Positions 51,601 to 59,984 of a DNA stretch of 64,000 nt are shown piece by piece. The DNA comes from Microbacterium sp. SS28 (GTDB lineage: Bacteria; Actinomycetota; Actinomycetes; Actinomycetales; Microbacteriaceae). The DNA is taken from positions 186,001 through 250,000 of the forward strand of contig NZ_JAKWJP010000003.1 in assembly GCF_022761035.1 (NCBI RefSeq). Direction: 5' to 3'. Each line of letters begins with the position of its first letter. Position 1 is the first letter of the stretch. The notes beneath the pieces are model-generated. The model was given only the letters and a program-made list of their open reading frames with translations. It did no database searches and was not told the DNA's origin. The position numbers and the translations under genes are program-made.

Positions 51601-51663
51601 GCTTCATGACTACGGACCCGACTTAGGCGGGACGCCGCCGCCGTCTATGAAGCGCCTATGGCA

Positions 51664-53370
51664 TCATTCGCCCTCGGGGCCGAGCTCGTGCTCCGCGACG
51701 AACCGCGCGACGCGCGCCGCGAGCGTCTCGAGCTCGAGCACTGCGAGCGTGTTCTCGCCCGGCCGTGTGAGGGGCGCCGGGACGAAGAGCGTCCGCTGCG
51801 GGCCGTTGCGCCAGTACCTGCCGAGCAGCGTCCCGTTGACGAACGCGAAGCCCTTGCCCCAGTCGCCCGTGTCGAGGAAGAGGTCGTGCGCGGCGTCGAG
51901 CTCGAACGACCCCCTGAAGGACTGCAGGCCGGGAGACGCGGTCGGGGCGGAGAGGTCGACGGGCGTCGCCGTCCACGCGCCGAGCGGCTCGCCGTCGAGC
52001 AGGACGGGGCCCATGAGACCCTTCGCCTCCCCGAGACGCCCGTCGTAGTTGATGCGGCCCTGCTCCTCGACGACGAGCGTCAGCCGCTCCCCGGCGGGCA
52101 GGGCGATCGTGTGCTCGTGCCGCGTCCGCGAGAGGGCGCCGATGCGGCATCCGTCGACGAAGACCCACGCGTGGTCGCGGACGGCGCCGAGTTCGAGGAT
52201 GCGCCCGTCGCCGCCCTCCGGCAGTTGGGTCTCGTAGACGACGAGGGCTCCGAGGTGGTCGAGGGCTTCGAACGTCGGGGGAGAGGGATGCCGCTCCTCG
52301 CCGCGCACGGCGGGCGCGAGCTCGACGCGCTCGAGGGGCACCTCGAACGCGGGCGCCGGCTCGGCTCGCGACGGCACCTCGTCGGGCACCGCGGCGTACC
52401 GCGCGATGACCTCGCGGAACGCGTCGTACTTCGCCGTCGGATTGCCCGCCTCGTCGAGCGGGGCGTCGTAGTCGTACGACGTCGTGATGGGCAGATAGCG
52501 GCCCTTGTGGTTCGCGCCGTTGGTCAGGCCGAAGTTCGTGCCGCCGTGGAACATGTAGATGTTGACGGATGCCCCGGCCGCGAGCAGGGCGTCGAGCTCG
52601 GCGGCCGCCGCCGCTGTGTCGGTCGTGTGGTGCACGCCGCCCCACCAGTCGAACCAGCCGTCCCAGAACTCCGAGCACATGAGCGGGCCCGTGCCCTGGT
52701 GCGCGCGGAGCGTCGCGAGCCGCTCGGTCGCGCGCGAGCCGAACGAGCCCGTCTTGTGCAGCTCGGGCAGGCTGCCGTCGCGCAGCATGTCGGGCTCGGG
52801 CTGATCGACGGTCGTGAGCGGCACCGTGATGCCGGCCTCCCGCGTCACGCGCACGAGTTCCGCGAGGTACTCCTTGTCGGACCCGTACGCGCCGTACTCG
52901 TTCTCGATCTGGACGAGCACGACGTTGCCGCCGCGGTCGATCTGCCGCGGCACGACGATCTCGTACACGCGCTCGAGGTACCGCGTGACCTCGGCGACGT
53001 AGCGCGGCTCGGCCCGCCGCAGTCCGATGCCCGGCATCGCCGTGAGCCACACCGGGAGCCCGCCGTTGTGCCACTCGGCGCAGATGTACGGGCCGGGGCG
53101 CACGATCGCGTGCAGCCCCTCGGCGGCGACGAGATCGAGGAAGCGGCCGAGGTCGTTCCAGCCCGTCGCATCCCATTCGCCGCGGCGCGGCTCGTGCGCG
53201 TTCCACGCGACGTACGTCTCGATCGTGTTGATGCCCATGAGCCGCGCCTTGCGGATGCGGTCGGCCCACTGATCGGGGTGCACCCGGAAGTAGTGCAGCG
53301 CGCCGGCGATCACGCGGTGCGGGCGGCCGTCGAGCAGGAAGTCGGTCTCGCCGATCGTGAACGTGGGCAA
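51664..53370 (-). CDS. Glycoside hydrolase family 35 beta-galactosidase
   Basis: 568 residues, cytoplasmic. FLLDGRPHRVIAGALHYFRV, RKARLMGINTIETYVAWNAH and YICAEWHNGGLPVWL are classic GH35. The acid/base is E158 in QIENEYG and the nucleophile E234 in CSEFWDGWFDWWGG. Jelly-roll domains follow with DTGDWGKGFAFVNGTLLGRY. No ATG or GTG suits the N-terminus; a TTG at 53370, just before the conserved start, is the best choice, with a weak GAGAG upstream. It is downstream of the DeoR/LacI-type regulator on the same strand, part of the polysaccharide locus. Confidence 0.9.
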   Translation of the reverse strand: MPTFTIGETDFLLDGRPHRVIAGALHYFRVHPDQWADRIRKARLMGINTIETYVAWNAHEPRRGEWDATGWNDLGRFLDLVAAEGLHAIVRPGPYICAEWHNGGLPVWLTAMPGIGLRRAEPRYVAEVTRYLERVYEIVVPRQIDRGGNVVLVQIENEYGAYGSDKEYLAELVRVTREAGITVPLTTVDQPEPDMLRDGSLPELHKTGSFGSRATERLATLRAHQGTGPLMCSEFWDGWFDWWGGVHHTTDTAAAAAELDALLAAGASVNIYMFHGGTNFGLTNGANHKGRYLPITTSYDYDAPLDEAGNPTAKYDAFREVIARYAAVPDEVPSRAEPAPAFEVPLERVELAPAVRGEERHPSPPTFEALDHLGALVVYETQLPEGGDGRILELGAVRDHAWVFVDGCRIGALSRTRHEHTIALPAGERLTLVVEEQGRINYDGRLGEAKGLMGPVLLDGEPLGAWTATPVDLSAPTASPGLQSFRGSFELDAAHDLFLDTGDWGKGFAFVNGTLLGRYWRNGPQRTLFVPAPLTRPGENTLAVLELETLAARVARFVAEHELGPEGE

Positions 53371-53438
53371 AGAGGTCTCTCTGTTCGTCGGAGGACGGAT
53401 GCCGCGGCGCAGGCCGCAGGCAGCGGATTCGGGCTCGC

Positions 53439-54545
53439 TCAATCCTCGCGGACGGGCGCCGTCGAAGCGCGCACATTGAGCGTCGGGCTGAGGGTCACGC
53501 GGTGCACGGCACGATCGGGCTCGGCGATGCGGCGGACGAGGAGGTCGACGGCGGCCGCGCCGACCGCGGCGCGCGGCGGTCCGACGGCGGTGAGCGCGGG
53601 CGTGAAGAGCTCGGCGACCTCGTCGTCGTACGCGACGATCGACAGGTCGCGCGGCACCGAGATGCCGCGCGCGAGGGCGAGGTCGACGAAGGCCATGGCC
53701 TCGGCGTCGGCGTGCACGAGGAGCGCCGTCGTGCCGCCCGCGAGTGTGCGGTCGAGCGACGCGTTGACGGCGTCCGAGAACTCGGCGCTCGTGCGGTGCG
53801 GGAGGAAGTCCTCGAAGTGCTGCGTCGGGGTGAGTCCGAGCTCTTCGCACGCGGCGGCCCAGCCCGCGCCGATCTTGCGCGACGTGGGCGAGTCACGCGA
53901 CAGGACGAGTCCGACCCTGCGGTGCCCGAGCTCGGCCAGGTGGCGCGCCGCGAGCAGGGCGCCGAGCGCGTGGTCGGTCGTGACGGATTCGACCGGCGTG
54001 CGCCCCGGCAGCACGACGGCGTCGCGCTCGGTCAGGACGCTCGGCACGCCGCAGTCGGCGAGCCACTGCACGACGTCCTGCGCGTGCGGCGTATCGGTGT
54101 TGGGCGCGAGGATGAGGCCCTTGACGGCGGGGTCCTGCACGAGGCGCTCGAGCACGGGGCGCTCGTCCTGCAGCTCGTACGACGCGCCGCGCAGCAGCAG
54201 CCTGTAGCCGCGGCGGCGGGCCTCGTGCTCCATCCCGCGCACGACGTGCGGCCAGTAGTAGTTGAGCGACGGTACGAGCACGGCGATCGAGTCGTCGGTC
54301 GCGGGCTCGGCGTCGACCGCGTGCTCGGCAGCGTGGCCGTTCTGCGGTGCGACGGCGCCGCCGTGCACGCGCACGAGCAGGCCCTCGGCCTCCATCTGCG
54401 CGAGATCGCGGCGCACCGTGACGGGCGTCACGCCGAGCTCGTCGATGAGCTGCGAGACCCGCACGATGCCGTCGCGCGAGAGCGCCGCGAGGACGTGGGC
54501 CCGGCGCGTCGGGGCGAGCGGCGCATGCGGTGACTGCTCTGTCAT
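53439..54545 (-). CDS. Chimeric regulator: DeoR-type HTH with LacI-type sensor domain
   Basis: 368 residues. The N-terminal winged helix is DeoR-like: RRAHVLAALSRDGIVRVSQL, then DELGVTPVTVRRDLAQMEAE. After a linker comes a periplasmic-binding-protein-like sensor as in LacI proteins: VLVPSLNYYWPHVVRGMEHE, TDHALGALLAARHLAELGHR, ALLVHADAEAMAFVDLALAR, SIVAYDDEVAELFTPALTAV. It overlaps the heparinase gene by ATGA, so it is made together with it. Likely sites are the inverted repeats at 56486-56537. An oligosaccharide inducer is likely, unidentified. Confidence 0.92.
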   Translation of the reverse strand: MTEQSPHAPLAPTRRAHVLAALSRDGIVRVSQLIDELGVTPVTVRRDLAQMEAEGLLVRVHGGAVAPQNGHAAEHAVDAEPATDDSIAVLVPSLNYYWPHVVRGMEHEARRRGYRLLLRGASYELQDERPVLERLVQDPAVKGLILAPNTDTPHAQDVVQWLADCGVPSVLTERDAVVLPGRTPVESVTTDHALGALLAARHLAELGHRRVGLVLSRDSPTSRKIGAGWAAACEELGLTPTQHFEDFLPHRTSAEFSDAVNASLDRTLAGGTTALLVHADAEAMAFVDLALARGISVPRDLSIVAYDDEVAELFTPALTAVGPPRAAVGAAAVDLLVRRIAEPDRAVHRVTLSPTLNVRASTAPVRED

Positions 54546-56479
54546 CGGTCTTCCTTGTCGGGGACTGCGTCCAGTTCTACCGTGACGCGGAGGTTTCGGC
54601 GGTCGCTGACGAGCAGATCGACGCGTGTCAGCCTCGCGCCCCACACCGTCGTGAGCATCGGGTCATCGAGCGGGCGCTCGATGAGGGTCGCCTCGACGTC
54701 CGCCGACCAGCGCACCGCGACGGGCCGCGCACCCTCGAGGGGCACGACGCGCAGTCCGTCGGGGACGGTCTCGACGTCGCCCGCCACGAGCAGCCGTACG
54801 ACGGTCGGCGGCTCGTCTCCCGGGCCGGCCCACGCGTCGAGGTTCCACGCGTCGTCGACGACGACGCGGGCCGAGCCGTCCGAGCGCTCGAGCGCCGCCG
54901 TGCGACGCCACGATGTGAGCCCGGGCGCGGGGTAGGCGTCGGCGAGGTCGAGCGACAGCGCCGAGACGTCGTCGCCGAGCCGCGGCTCGACGGCCCGCGC
55001 CGCGTACTGCCGACCCGGCGGCTGTGCGACGCCGCGCACCTCGGGCGCGTTGTGCCACGTGCTCTGCATCGTCCAGATGTCGTAGCGGCCCGCGCCGAAC
55101 GTCGCGAGCGTGTAGGTCGGTCGCCCCGCGTCGACGACGACGGGGACGCCGTCGACCGCGACGACGAACGAGCCGACGTCGTTGTGGTTGTGGTGCTCGG
55201 CGTTGTGGCCGCCTTTGACGGCGAGCGCGAGCCCCGCGGGGGTGCCGCCTTCGGCCCGCGCGAGCAGCACTTCGGTCGAGGGCAGCCAGGTCTCGCGGGG
55301 GAGCGGCGACGTCGCGCCGCCCGCACCGCGCCACGTCTCGTCGGTGAGGGCCCGCAGCAGTCGCCCGAGTCCTTCGCGCTCGGTCGCGATGGGCTCGCCG
55401 GGCAGGCGATGCGCTGCCGCGTGCGCGCGCGCCGCGTCGTCGCCGACGCGTGCCGCGGCGCGGTGCAGCGCATGCCACGCCTGATCCTGCGGGGGCCGCG
55501 CGGGCCCGTCCGCCAGGTTGAGGTACCAGTCGCCACCGAGATGCATGCGATGCGGGAACGCGACGGTCTCGCGCAGGCTCGGAACGGCGGATGCGGCATC
55601 CCATCGCCCTCCCGTCGCGAAGGCGAGCACGTCGAGCGCCTCGAGCGCCCGGCAGGCGCCGTTCCACCAGTACGCGTAGCCCTCGTCGATCGCTCCGTCG
55701 GCGGGGAGGGATGCCGCGTACCGGTCGAGCCCCTCGACCGCGAGCGCGACGACCCCGGTGCGCAGGCCCTGCTCGTCGGGGCCGTCGAGGAGGCGCAGCG
55801 CCGCGACGAGGACGTTGCCGTGGATCCACGGATTCCAGTTGTGGACATCGCCGTCGAGGCCGAGCCAGTGCCAGTCGCGGCGGCGCGTGAAGGGCTCGAT
55901 GACGCGCGTGCGCGCCTCGCGCCGGATCCGAGCGCGCAGGCCGGGGTAGCGCTCGTCGAGCTGCTCCCCGAGCAGCTGGTCGATCCACGCGAGCTGGCCG
56001 ACGGCCTCGCCCGCTCCGAGGTCGAGGAAGGGGTCGTCGGTCGTCGCGAGCACGGCGCCGTGGCGCGCGAAGGTGTCGTCGTGCGCGGGCCAGCACCATG
56101 AGCTCTGCTCGCACAGCAGTACGACGCCGTCGGCGACCTCGTCGATCCAGGCGTCGTCGAGGGTCACGGCGGCCGCGATCGCGGCGCGGCTCAGCCGGCG
56201 CTGGCGCTCGAAGGCGAGGCTCTCCCAGCCCTCGCGGTCGCCGTCGCGGTGCACGCGTGCCGCGGCGCTCGCGAGCGGAACGGGCCAGGGAGTGCCGAGA
56301 TCCTCTCGGGCGCGCCGCAGCAGATCGTCGACGGTCGCGGTGTCGAGGGCCTCGCGCGACCACGCGCCGCGCTCGGCCGCGGGGGGAACCGGGAGCGCCT
56401 CGTCGGGTGGCAGGAGAACGTCGGCGGTCCGGTCGCGAGCGAACAGCTCGGCGAGCGGACCACGGAACACGAGGGGCAT
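54542..56479 (-). CDS. Heparinase II/III-family polysaccharide lyase
   Basis: 645 residues without a signal peptide. The N-terminal (alpha/alpha) toroid includes LDGDVHNWNPWIHGNVLVAA and GYAYWWNGACRALEALDVLA. The heparinase II/III module carries the conserved HNAEHHNHNDVGSF (425-438). Then VVVDAGRPTYT and a beta-sandwich C-terminus. Lyases of this group break acidic polysaccharides by beta-elimination, leaving unsaturated uronic ends, the substrate of the GH88 enzyme at the other end of the locus. No ribosome site: TATGAT lies six bases before the ATG, so the mRNA is probably leaderless, with that box inside the operator. Confidence 0.9.
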   Translation of the reverse strand: MPLVFRGPLAELFARDRTADVLLPPDEALPVPPAAERGAWSREALDTATVDDLLRRAREDLGTPWPVPLASAAARVHRDGDREGWESLAFERQRRLSRAAIAAAVTLDDAWIDEVADGVVLLCEQSSWCWPAHDDTFARHGAVLATTDDPFLDLGAGEAVGQLAWIDQLLGEQLDERYPGLRARIRREARTRVIEPFTRRRDWHWLGLDGDVHNWNPWIHGNVLVAALRLLDGPDEQGLRTGVVALAVEGLDRYAASLPADGAIDEGYAYWWNGACRALEALDVLAFATGGRWDAASAVPSLRETVAFPHRMHLGGDWYLNLADGPARPPQDQAWHALHRAAARVGDDAARAHAAAHRLPGEPIATEREGLGRLLRALTDETWRGAGGATSPLPRETWLPSTEVLLARAEGGTPAGLALAVKGGHNAEHHNHNDVGSFVVAVDGVPVVVDAGRPTYTLATFGAGRYDIWTMQSTWHNAPEVRGVAQPPGRQYAARAVEPRLGDDVSALSLDLADAYPAPGLTSWRRTAALERSDGSARVVVDDAWNLDAWAGPGDEPPTVVRLLVAGDVETVPDGLRVVPLEGARPVAVRWSADVEATLIERPLDDPMLTTVWGARLTRVDLLVSDRRNLRVTVELDAVPDKEDR

Positions 56480-56485
56480 GAATCG

Positions 56486-56537
56486 ATCATAAACGATCAA
56501 GAACGAAAAACAACGTATTGCAATGAACGATTATGAT
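56486..56537. promoter_or_regulatory. Head-to-head repeats with -10 boxes in the divergent heparinase/DUF2264 promoter
   Basis: GATCGTTTATGAT (minus strand, 56498-56486) and GAACGATTATGAT (plus strand, 56525-56537) match at 11 of 13 positions and face opposite directions. Each ends in TATGAT, a good -10 hexamer. The minus copy is six bases from the heparinase ATG. The DeoR/LacI-type regulator is the likely binder. The region is AT-rich against its surroundings. Confidence 0.65.
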
Positions 56538-56595
56538 TGGTAATCTCCGAATGCGGTCCGGTTCTCGGGCCCCGAATTCGAAGAGGAATCACCCG

Positions 56596-58548
56596 GTGAC
56601 GAGCAACGACGACGCAGCCCACGGCGCAGCCGCGGACTGGAGCCGCGCGCAATGGGTGCAGTACGCCGATCGGCTGCTCGCCGGTGCACGAGCGTGGGCG
56701 TCGCCGGGCAACGGCCGCATCACCCCTCCCGGCACCGAGGGCGGCTACGGCCGCGACGTCGACGGGCTCGAGGGCTTCGCGCGCACGTTCCTCCTCGCGG
56801 GCTTCCGCATCGCGGGCGAACGCGGCGAAGGCGTCGACGACCTCATCGAGTTCTGCCTCCGCGGCATCGCGACGGGCGTCGACCCCGCCGCCGCCGACCG
56901 CTGGGTGCGCCTCGACGAACACGCGCAGGCGAAGGTCGAAGCGGCATCCCTCGCCCTCATCCTCGACCTGACGCGCCCCTGGATCTGGGATCGCCTCGAC
57001 GCCGTGACGCAGGAGCGCGTCGTCGCGTACTTCGCGCCCGCCGTCGGCGACCAGACCTACCCGCGCACCAACTGGCTGTGGTTCCGCCTCGTCGTGCAGA
57101 CCTTCCTGCGCTCGGTCGGCGGACCCTGGTCGCCGCAGGACGTCGCCGACGACCTCGCGCTGCACGACTCGTTCGGCCGTTCCGACGGCTGGATGTCGGA
57201 CGGCGATGAGCGCTCGTACGACCACTACGTCGGCTGGGCGCTGCACCTGTACCCCGTCCTCTGGGCGCGCATGCAGGGCGCCGCCGAGCTCGCCGAGGGC
57301 CGCACGGCGCGCGATGTCGCCCACCTCGACAGGTTCCTCGTCGACGCGCACGCGCTCGTCGGCGCGGACGGCTCGCCCCTCATCCAGGGCCGCAGCCTCA
57401 TCTACCGCTTCGCCGCCGCCGCGCCCTTCTGGGTCGGCGCGATCGCCGAGGTGCCCTCGCTCTCCGCCGGGGCGCTGCGCCACGCCGCGAACCGCGTCGT
57501 GGGCCACTTCGCCGACAACGGCGTGCCCGACGCGCGCGACCTGCTCAGCATGGGCTGGCACCGCGAGTGGCGCCGGCTCGCGCAGGCCTACTCGGGCCCC
57601 GCCTCGCCGTACTGGGCTGCGAAGGGCCTCCTGGGCGTCTCGCTCCCCGCCGACCACGCCGTCTGGAGCGCACCCGCCGAGCCGCTCCCCGTCGAGCAGA
57701 AGGACACGCTGCGCGCCATCACGGCGCCCGGCTGGATCCTCTCGGGCACGCGTGCCGACGGCATCGTCCGCATCGTCAACCACGGCACCGACCACGCCGA
57801 GGCCGGCGCGCTCGTGGGCGACTCGCCCCTCTACGCGCGCCTCGGCTACTCGACCGCGACGGCACCGCTCCTCAACGGGCGCGGGTGGCGCGAGCCGCTC
57901 GAGCAGTCGGTCGCGCTCGTCGACGAGCACGGTTCCGCGACCCACCGCGCCGCGATGGACCTGCTCGACGTCCGCATCGACGACGCCGGCGTGGGGGTCG
58001 CGGCCTCGACGTGGCCCGCGCACTGGATCGCGCCCGCCGAGACGCAGGTGCGCCACGGCTCCGGCATCCAGGGCGAGACCACGGTCGCGGGTCGCCTCAC
58101 GGTGCACTCGCTCGTCCGCGGTCCGTGGGAGGTCCGCATCGCCCGCGTCGACCACCTCGAGCCCGGCGTCGACGCCGCGCGGCTCGCGCTGCGGATCGGC
58201 GGCTGGGCCGTCGCGGACGGCGAGTCGCAGGGCACGCCGGCCGCGGCCCGCGTGTCGACGGCGCGGCTCGGGAGCAGCATCCGCCCCCTCCTCGGGCAGG
58301 GCGTCGCGAGCGTCGAGGCGCGCCCCGACTCGACCCCGCTCGGCACCGATGCCGTCGTGCCCGTCGTGACCTTCCCGGCAGCGGCCGGTGAGACGGTCGC
58401 CGTGCTCGTCGAGCTCGCCGGCAGCCCCGCCGACGGCGACGCGCGCCTCGAGCTCGCGGAAGGCGCGGCGAGCGTCACGTGGCCCGACGGCCTCACCACG
58501 ACGAGCACCCTCACAGACCCCCGGATCGACGACGCGTCGAGCCGGTAG
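56596..58548 (+). CDS. DUF2264 domain-containing protein
   Basis: 650 residues from a GTG preceded by GAGGAA; an in-frame ATG at 56551 is possible. The (alpha/alpha)6-like DUF2264 domain is clear: EGFARTFLLAGFRIAGERGE, YPRTNWLWFRLVVQTFLRSV, GWMSDGDERSYDHYVGWALH, SLIYRFAAAAPFWVGAIAEV. A beta-sandwich C-terminus of about 250 residues follows. The family is found in polysaccharide loci with lyases and GH88 enzymes, its reaction being poorly known. Divergent from heparinase, sharing its operator region, and first of a plus-strand operon with a sugar importer. Confidence 0.9.
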   Translation: MTSNDDAAHGAAADWSRAQWVQYADRLLAGARAWASPGNGRITPPGTEGGYGRDVDGLEGFARTFLLAGFRIAGERGEGVDDLIEFCLRGIATGVDPAAADRWVRLDEHAQAKVEAASLALILDLTRPWIWDRLDAVTQERVVAYFAPAVGDQTYPRTNWLWFRLVVQTFLRSVGGPWSPQDVADDLALHDSFGRSDGWMSDGDERSYDHYVGWALHLYPVLWARMQGAAELAEGRTARDVAHLDRFLVDAHALVGADGSPLIQGRSLIYRFAAAAPFWVGAIAEVPSLSAGALRHAANRVVGHFADNGVPDARDLLSMGWHREWRRLAQAYSGPASPYWAAKGLLGVSLPADHAVWSAPAEPLPVEQKDTLRAITAPGWILSGTRADGIVRIVNHGTDHAEAGALVGDSPLYARLGYSTATAPLLNGRGWREPLEQSVALVDEHGSATHRAAMDLLDVRIDDAGVGVAASTWPAHWIAPAETQVRHGSGIQGETTVAGRLTVHSLVRGPWEVRIARVDHLEPGVDAARLALRIGGWAVADGESQGTPAAARVSTARLGSSIRPLLGQGVASVEARPDSTPLGTDAVVPVVTFPAAAGETVAVLVELAGSPADGDARLELAEGAASVTWPDGLTTTSTLTDPRIDDASSR

Positions 58549-58553
58549 CAATA

Positions 58554-58576
58554 CAGGGCCCGACGAAGGGCCCCTG
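58554..58576 (+). terminator. Small GC hairpin before the sugar-binding protein gene
   Basis: GGGCCC (58556-58561) pairs with GGGCCC (58568-58573) around GACGAA; CA/TG pairs extend it past a one-base bulge. No U-tract. It lies between DUF2264 and the receptor gene and may mark a processing or attenuation point. Confidence 0.45.
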
Positions 58577-58605
58577 ACACTGCACTCGCAAAGGAGCAGC
58601 ATCAC

Positions 58606-59910
58606 ATGAAGCGCAAGTACGCAGCAGCCGCCGGCGTGGTCGTCGTGGCCTCGCTGTCGCTCGCCGCCTGCAGCGGCAACACGGCGTCCTCCGAGCCCGA
58701 CGAGACCTCGGGCCCGGTCACGATCACCCTGTCCGGCTGGAGCCTCGACACGACGCCCGAGTTCCAGACGCTCGCCGACGCCTTCCACGCGGCGAACCCC
58801 GACGTGACAGTCGAGCTCAAGGGCTACGACGCCGCCGAGTACAACACGCTCGTGACGGCCGACCTCGCCGCGGGCGTCGGCCCCGACATCATCACGCAGA
58901 AGGAGGTCAAGTACGTCACGACCTTCCAGGAGGGCGGCCAGCTCCTCGACGTGTCGGACGTCGAGCTGCCCGACGGCATCGGCGGCGCCTCTTCGTACGA
59001 GGTCGACGGCACCGCCTACGGCGTGCCCTACCGCCAGGACTCGTGGGTCCTCTTCTACAACAAGGCCCTCTTCGACCAGGCGGGCATCGACTACCCCGAC
59101 GGCTCGTGGACGTGGGAGGACTACGACGCGGCCGCCGCCGAGCTGACCGAGGGTCTCACGGCCGCGGGCAGCGCAGCCAAGGGCGCGTACCAGCACCGCT
59201 GGCAGTCGACGGTCCAGGGCTTCGCGAACGGCCAGACCGACGCCGACATCCTCGAGGGCGACTACGGCTACCTCAAGGACTACTACGACCGCGTGCTCGC
59301 CCTGCAGAACGACGGCTTCCAGGTCGACTTCAACACGAGCAGCGCCAACCAGCTGACGTACCAGGGCGAGTTCGGCAAGCAGAACGCCGCGATGCTCCCC
59401 ATGGGCACGTGGTACGTCGCGACCCTCATCGCGCAGCAGGCCTCGGGCGACGCCGACACGTTCGAGTGGGGCATCGCGCCCATCCCGCAGCTCGAGTCGG
59501 ACACGGCCGGCCTCGACAACACGCCCGTCACGTTCGGCGACCCGACCGGCTTCGCGATCAACGCGAACATCGACGACGCCAAGGTGCAGGCCGCGAAGGA
59601 CTTCCTCGCCTTCGCCGCGAGCGAAGAGGGCGCGCAGGCGCTCGCCGCGATCGGCATCACGCCGGCGCTCCTGAACGACTCGGTGCTCGAGACGTACTTC
59701 GGCGTCAAGGGCGCGCCCGGCGACGACCTGTCGAAGTTCGCCTTCGGCACGCACGAGACGCACCCCGAGAACCCGACGTCGAGCAAGACCGCCGCGATCC
59801 AGGGCATCCTCGGTGACCTGCACACGGCCGTCATGTCGGGCTCCGAGAGCATCGACAACGCGATCAAGACCGCTGAGGAGCGCGTCAAGAACGAAGTCGG
59901 CCTCGACTGA
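58606..59910 (+). CDS. Carbohydrate ABC transporter substrate-binding lipoprotein (family 1)
   Basis: 434 residues. MKRKYAAAAGVVVVASLS leads to the lipobox LAAC (Cys about 23). The mature part is a family-1 sugar receptor: VTITLSGWSLDTTPEFQTLA, VELKGYDAAEYNTLVTADLA, YGVPYRQDSWVLFYNKALFD, DYPDGSWTWEDYDAAAAELT. AAAGGAGC precedes the ATG. With the two permeases it forms an importer lacking its own ATPase gene, as usual for this class, which shares an MsmK-type ATPase encoded elsewhere. The ligand is probably an unsaturated oligosaccharide from the same locus. Confidence 0.93.
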   Translation: MKRKYAAAAGVVVVASLSLAACSGNTASSEPDETSGPVTITLSGWSLDTTPEFQTLADAFHAANPDVTVELKGYDAAEYNTLVTADLAAGVGPDIITQKEVKYVTTFQEGGQLLDVSDVELPDGIGGASSYEVDGTAYGVPYRQDSWVLFYNKALFDQAGIDYPDGSWTWEDYDAAAAELTEGLTAAGSAAKGAYQHRWQSTVQGFANGQTDADILEGDYGYLKDYYDRVLALQNDGFQVDFNTSSANQLTYQGEFGKQNAAMLPMGTWYVATLIAQQASGDADTFEWGIAPIPQLESDTAGLDNTPVTFGDPTGFAINANIDDAKVQAAKDFLAFAASEEGAQALAAIGITPALLNDSVLETYFGVKGAPGDDLSKFAFGTHETHPENPTSSKTAAIQGILGDLHTAVMSGSESIDNAIKTAEERVKNEVGLD

Positions 59911-59918
59911 CACACCCC

Positions 59919-59953
59919 GGGCGGCCGGGCCGAAGCATCCGTCCCGGCCGCCC
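59919..59953 (+). terminator. Intercistronic GC hairpin after the sugar-binding protein gene
   Basis: GGGCGGCCGGG (59919-59929) pairs perfectly with CCCGGCCGCCC (59943-59953), loop 13 nt, beginning 8 bases after the stop. No U-tract follows. Same position as the hairpins at 655, 10784 and 41068. Confidence 0.7.
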
Positions 59954-59984
59954 ATCCCCGCACCGCATCTCCCAGGAGGACACC

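Noticed and set aside
51601..51653. GCTTCAT/ATGAAGC inverted repeat as an operator
   Set aside because: Arms are only 7 bp and 39 bp apart and one includes bases next to the start codon; may be chance.
655..59953. Calling the strong hairpins classical intrinsic terminators
   Set aside because: None has the required run of U; they lie inside operons, so attenuation or RNA stability is more likely. They are entered as terminator-type features only for lack of a better class.
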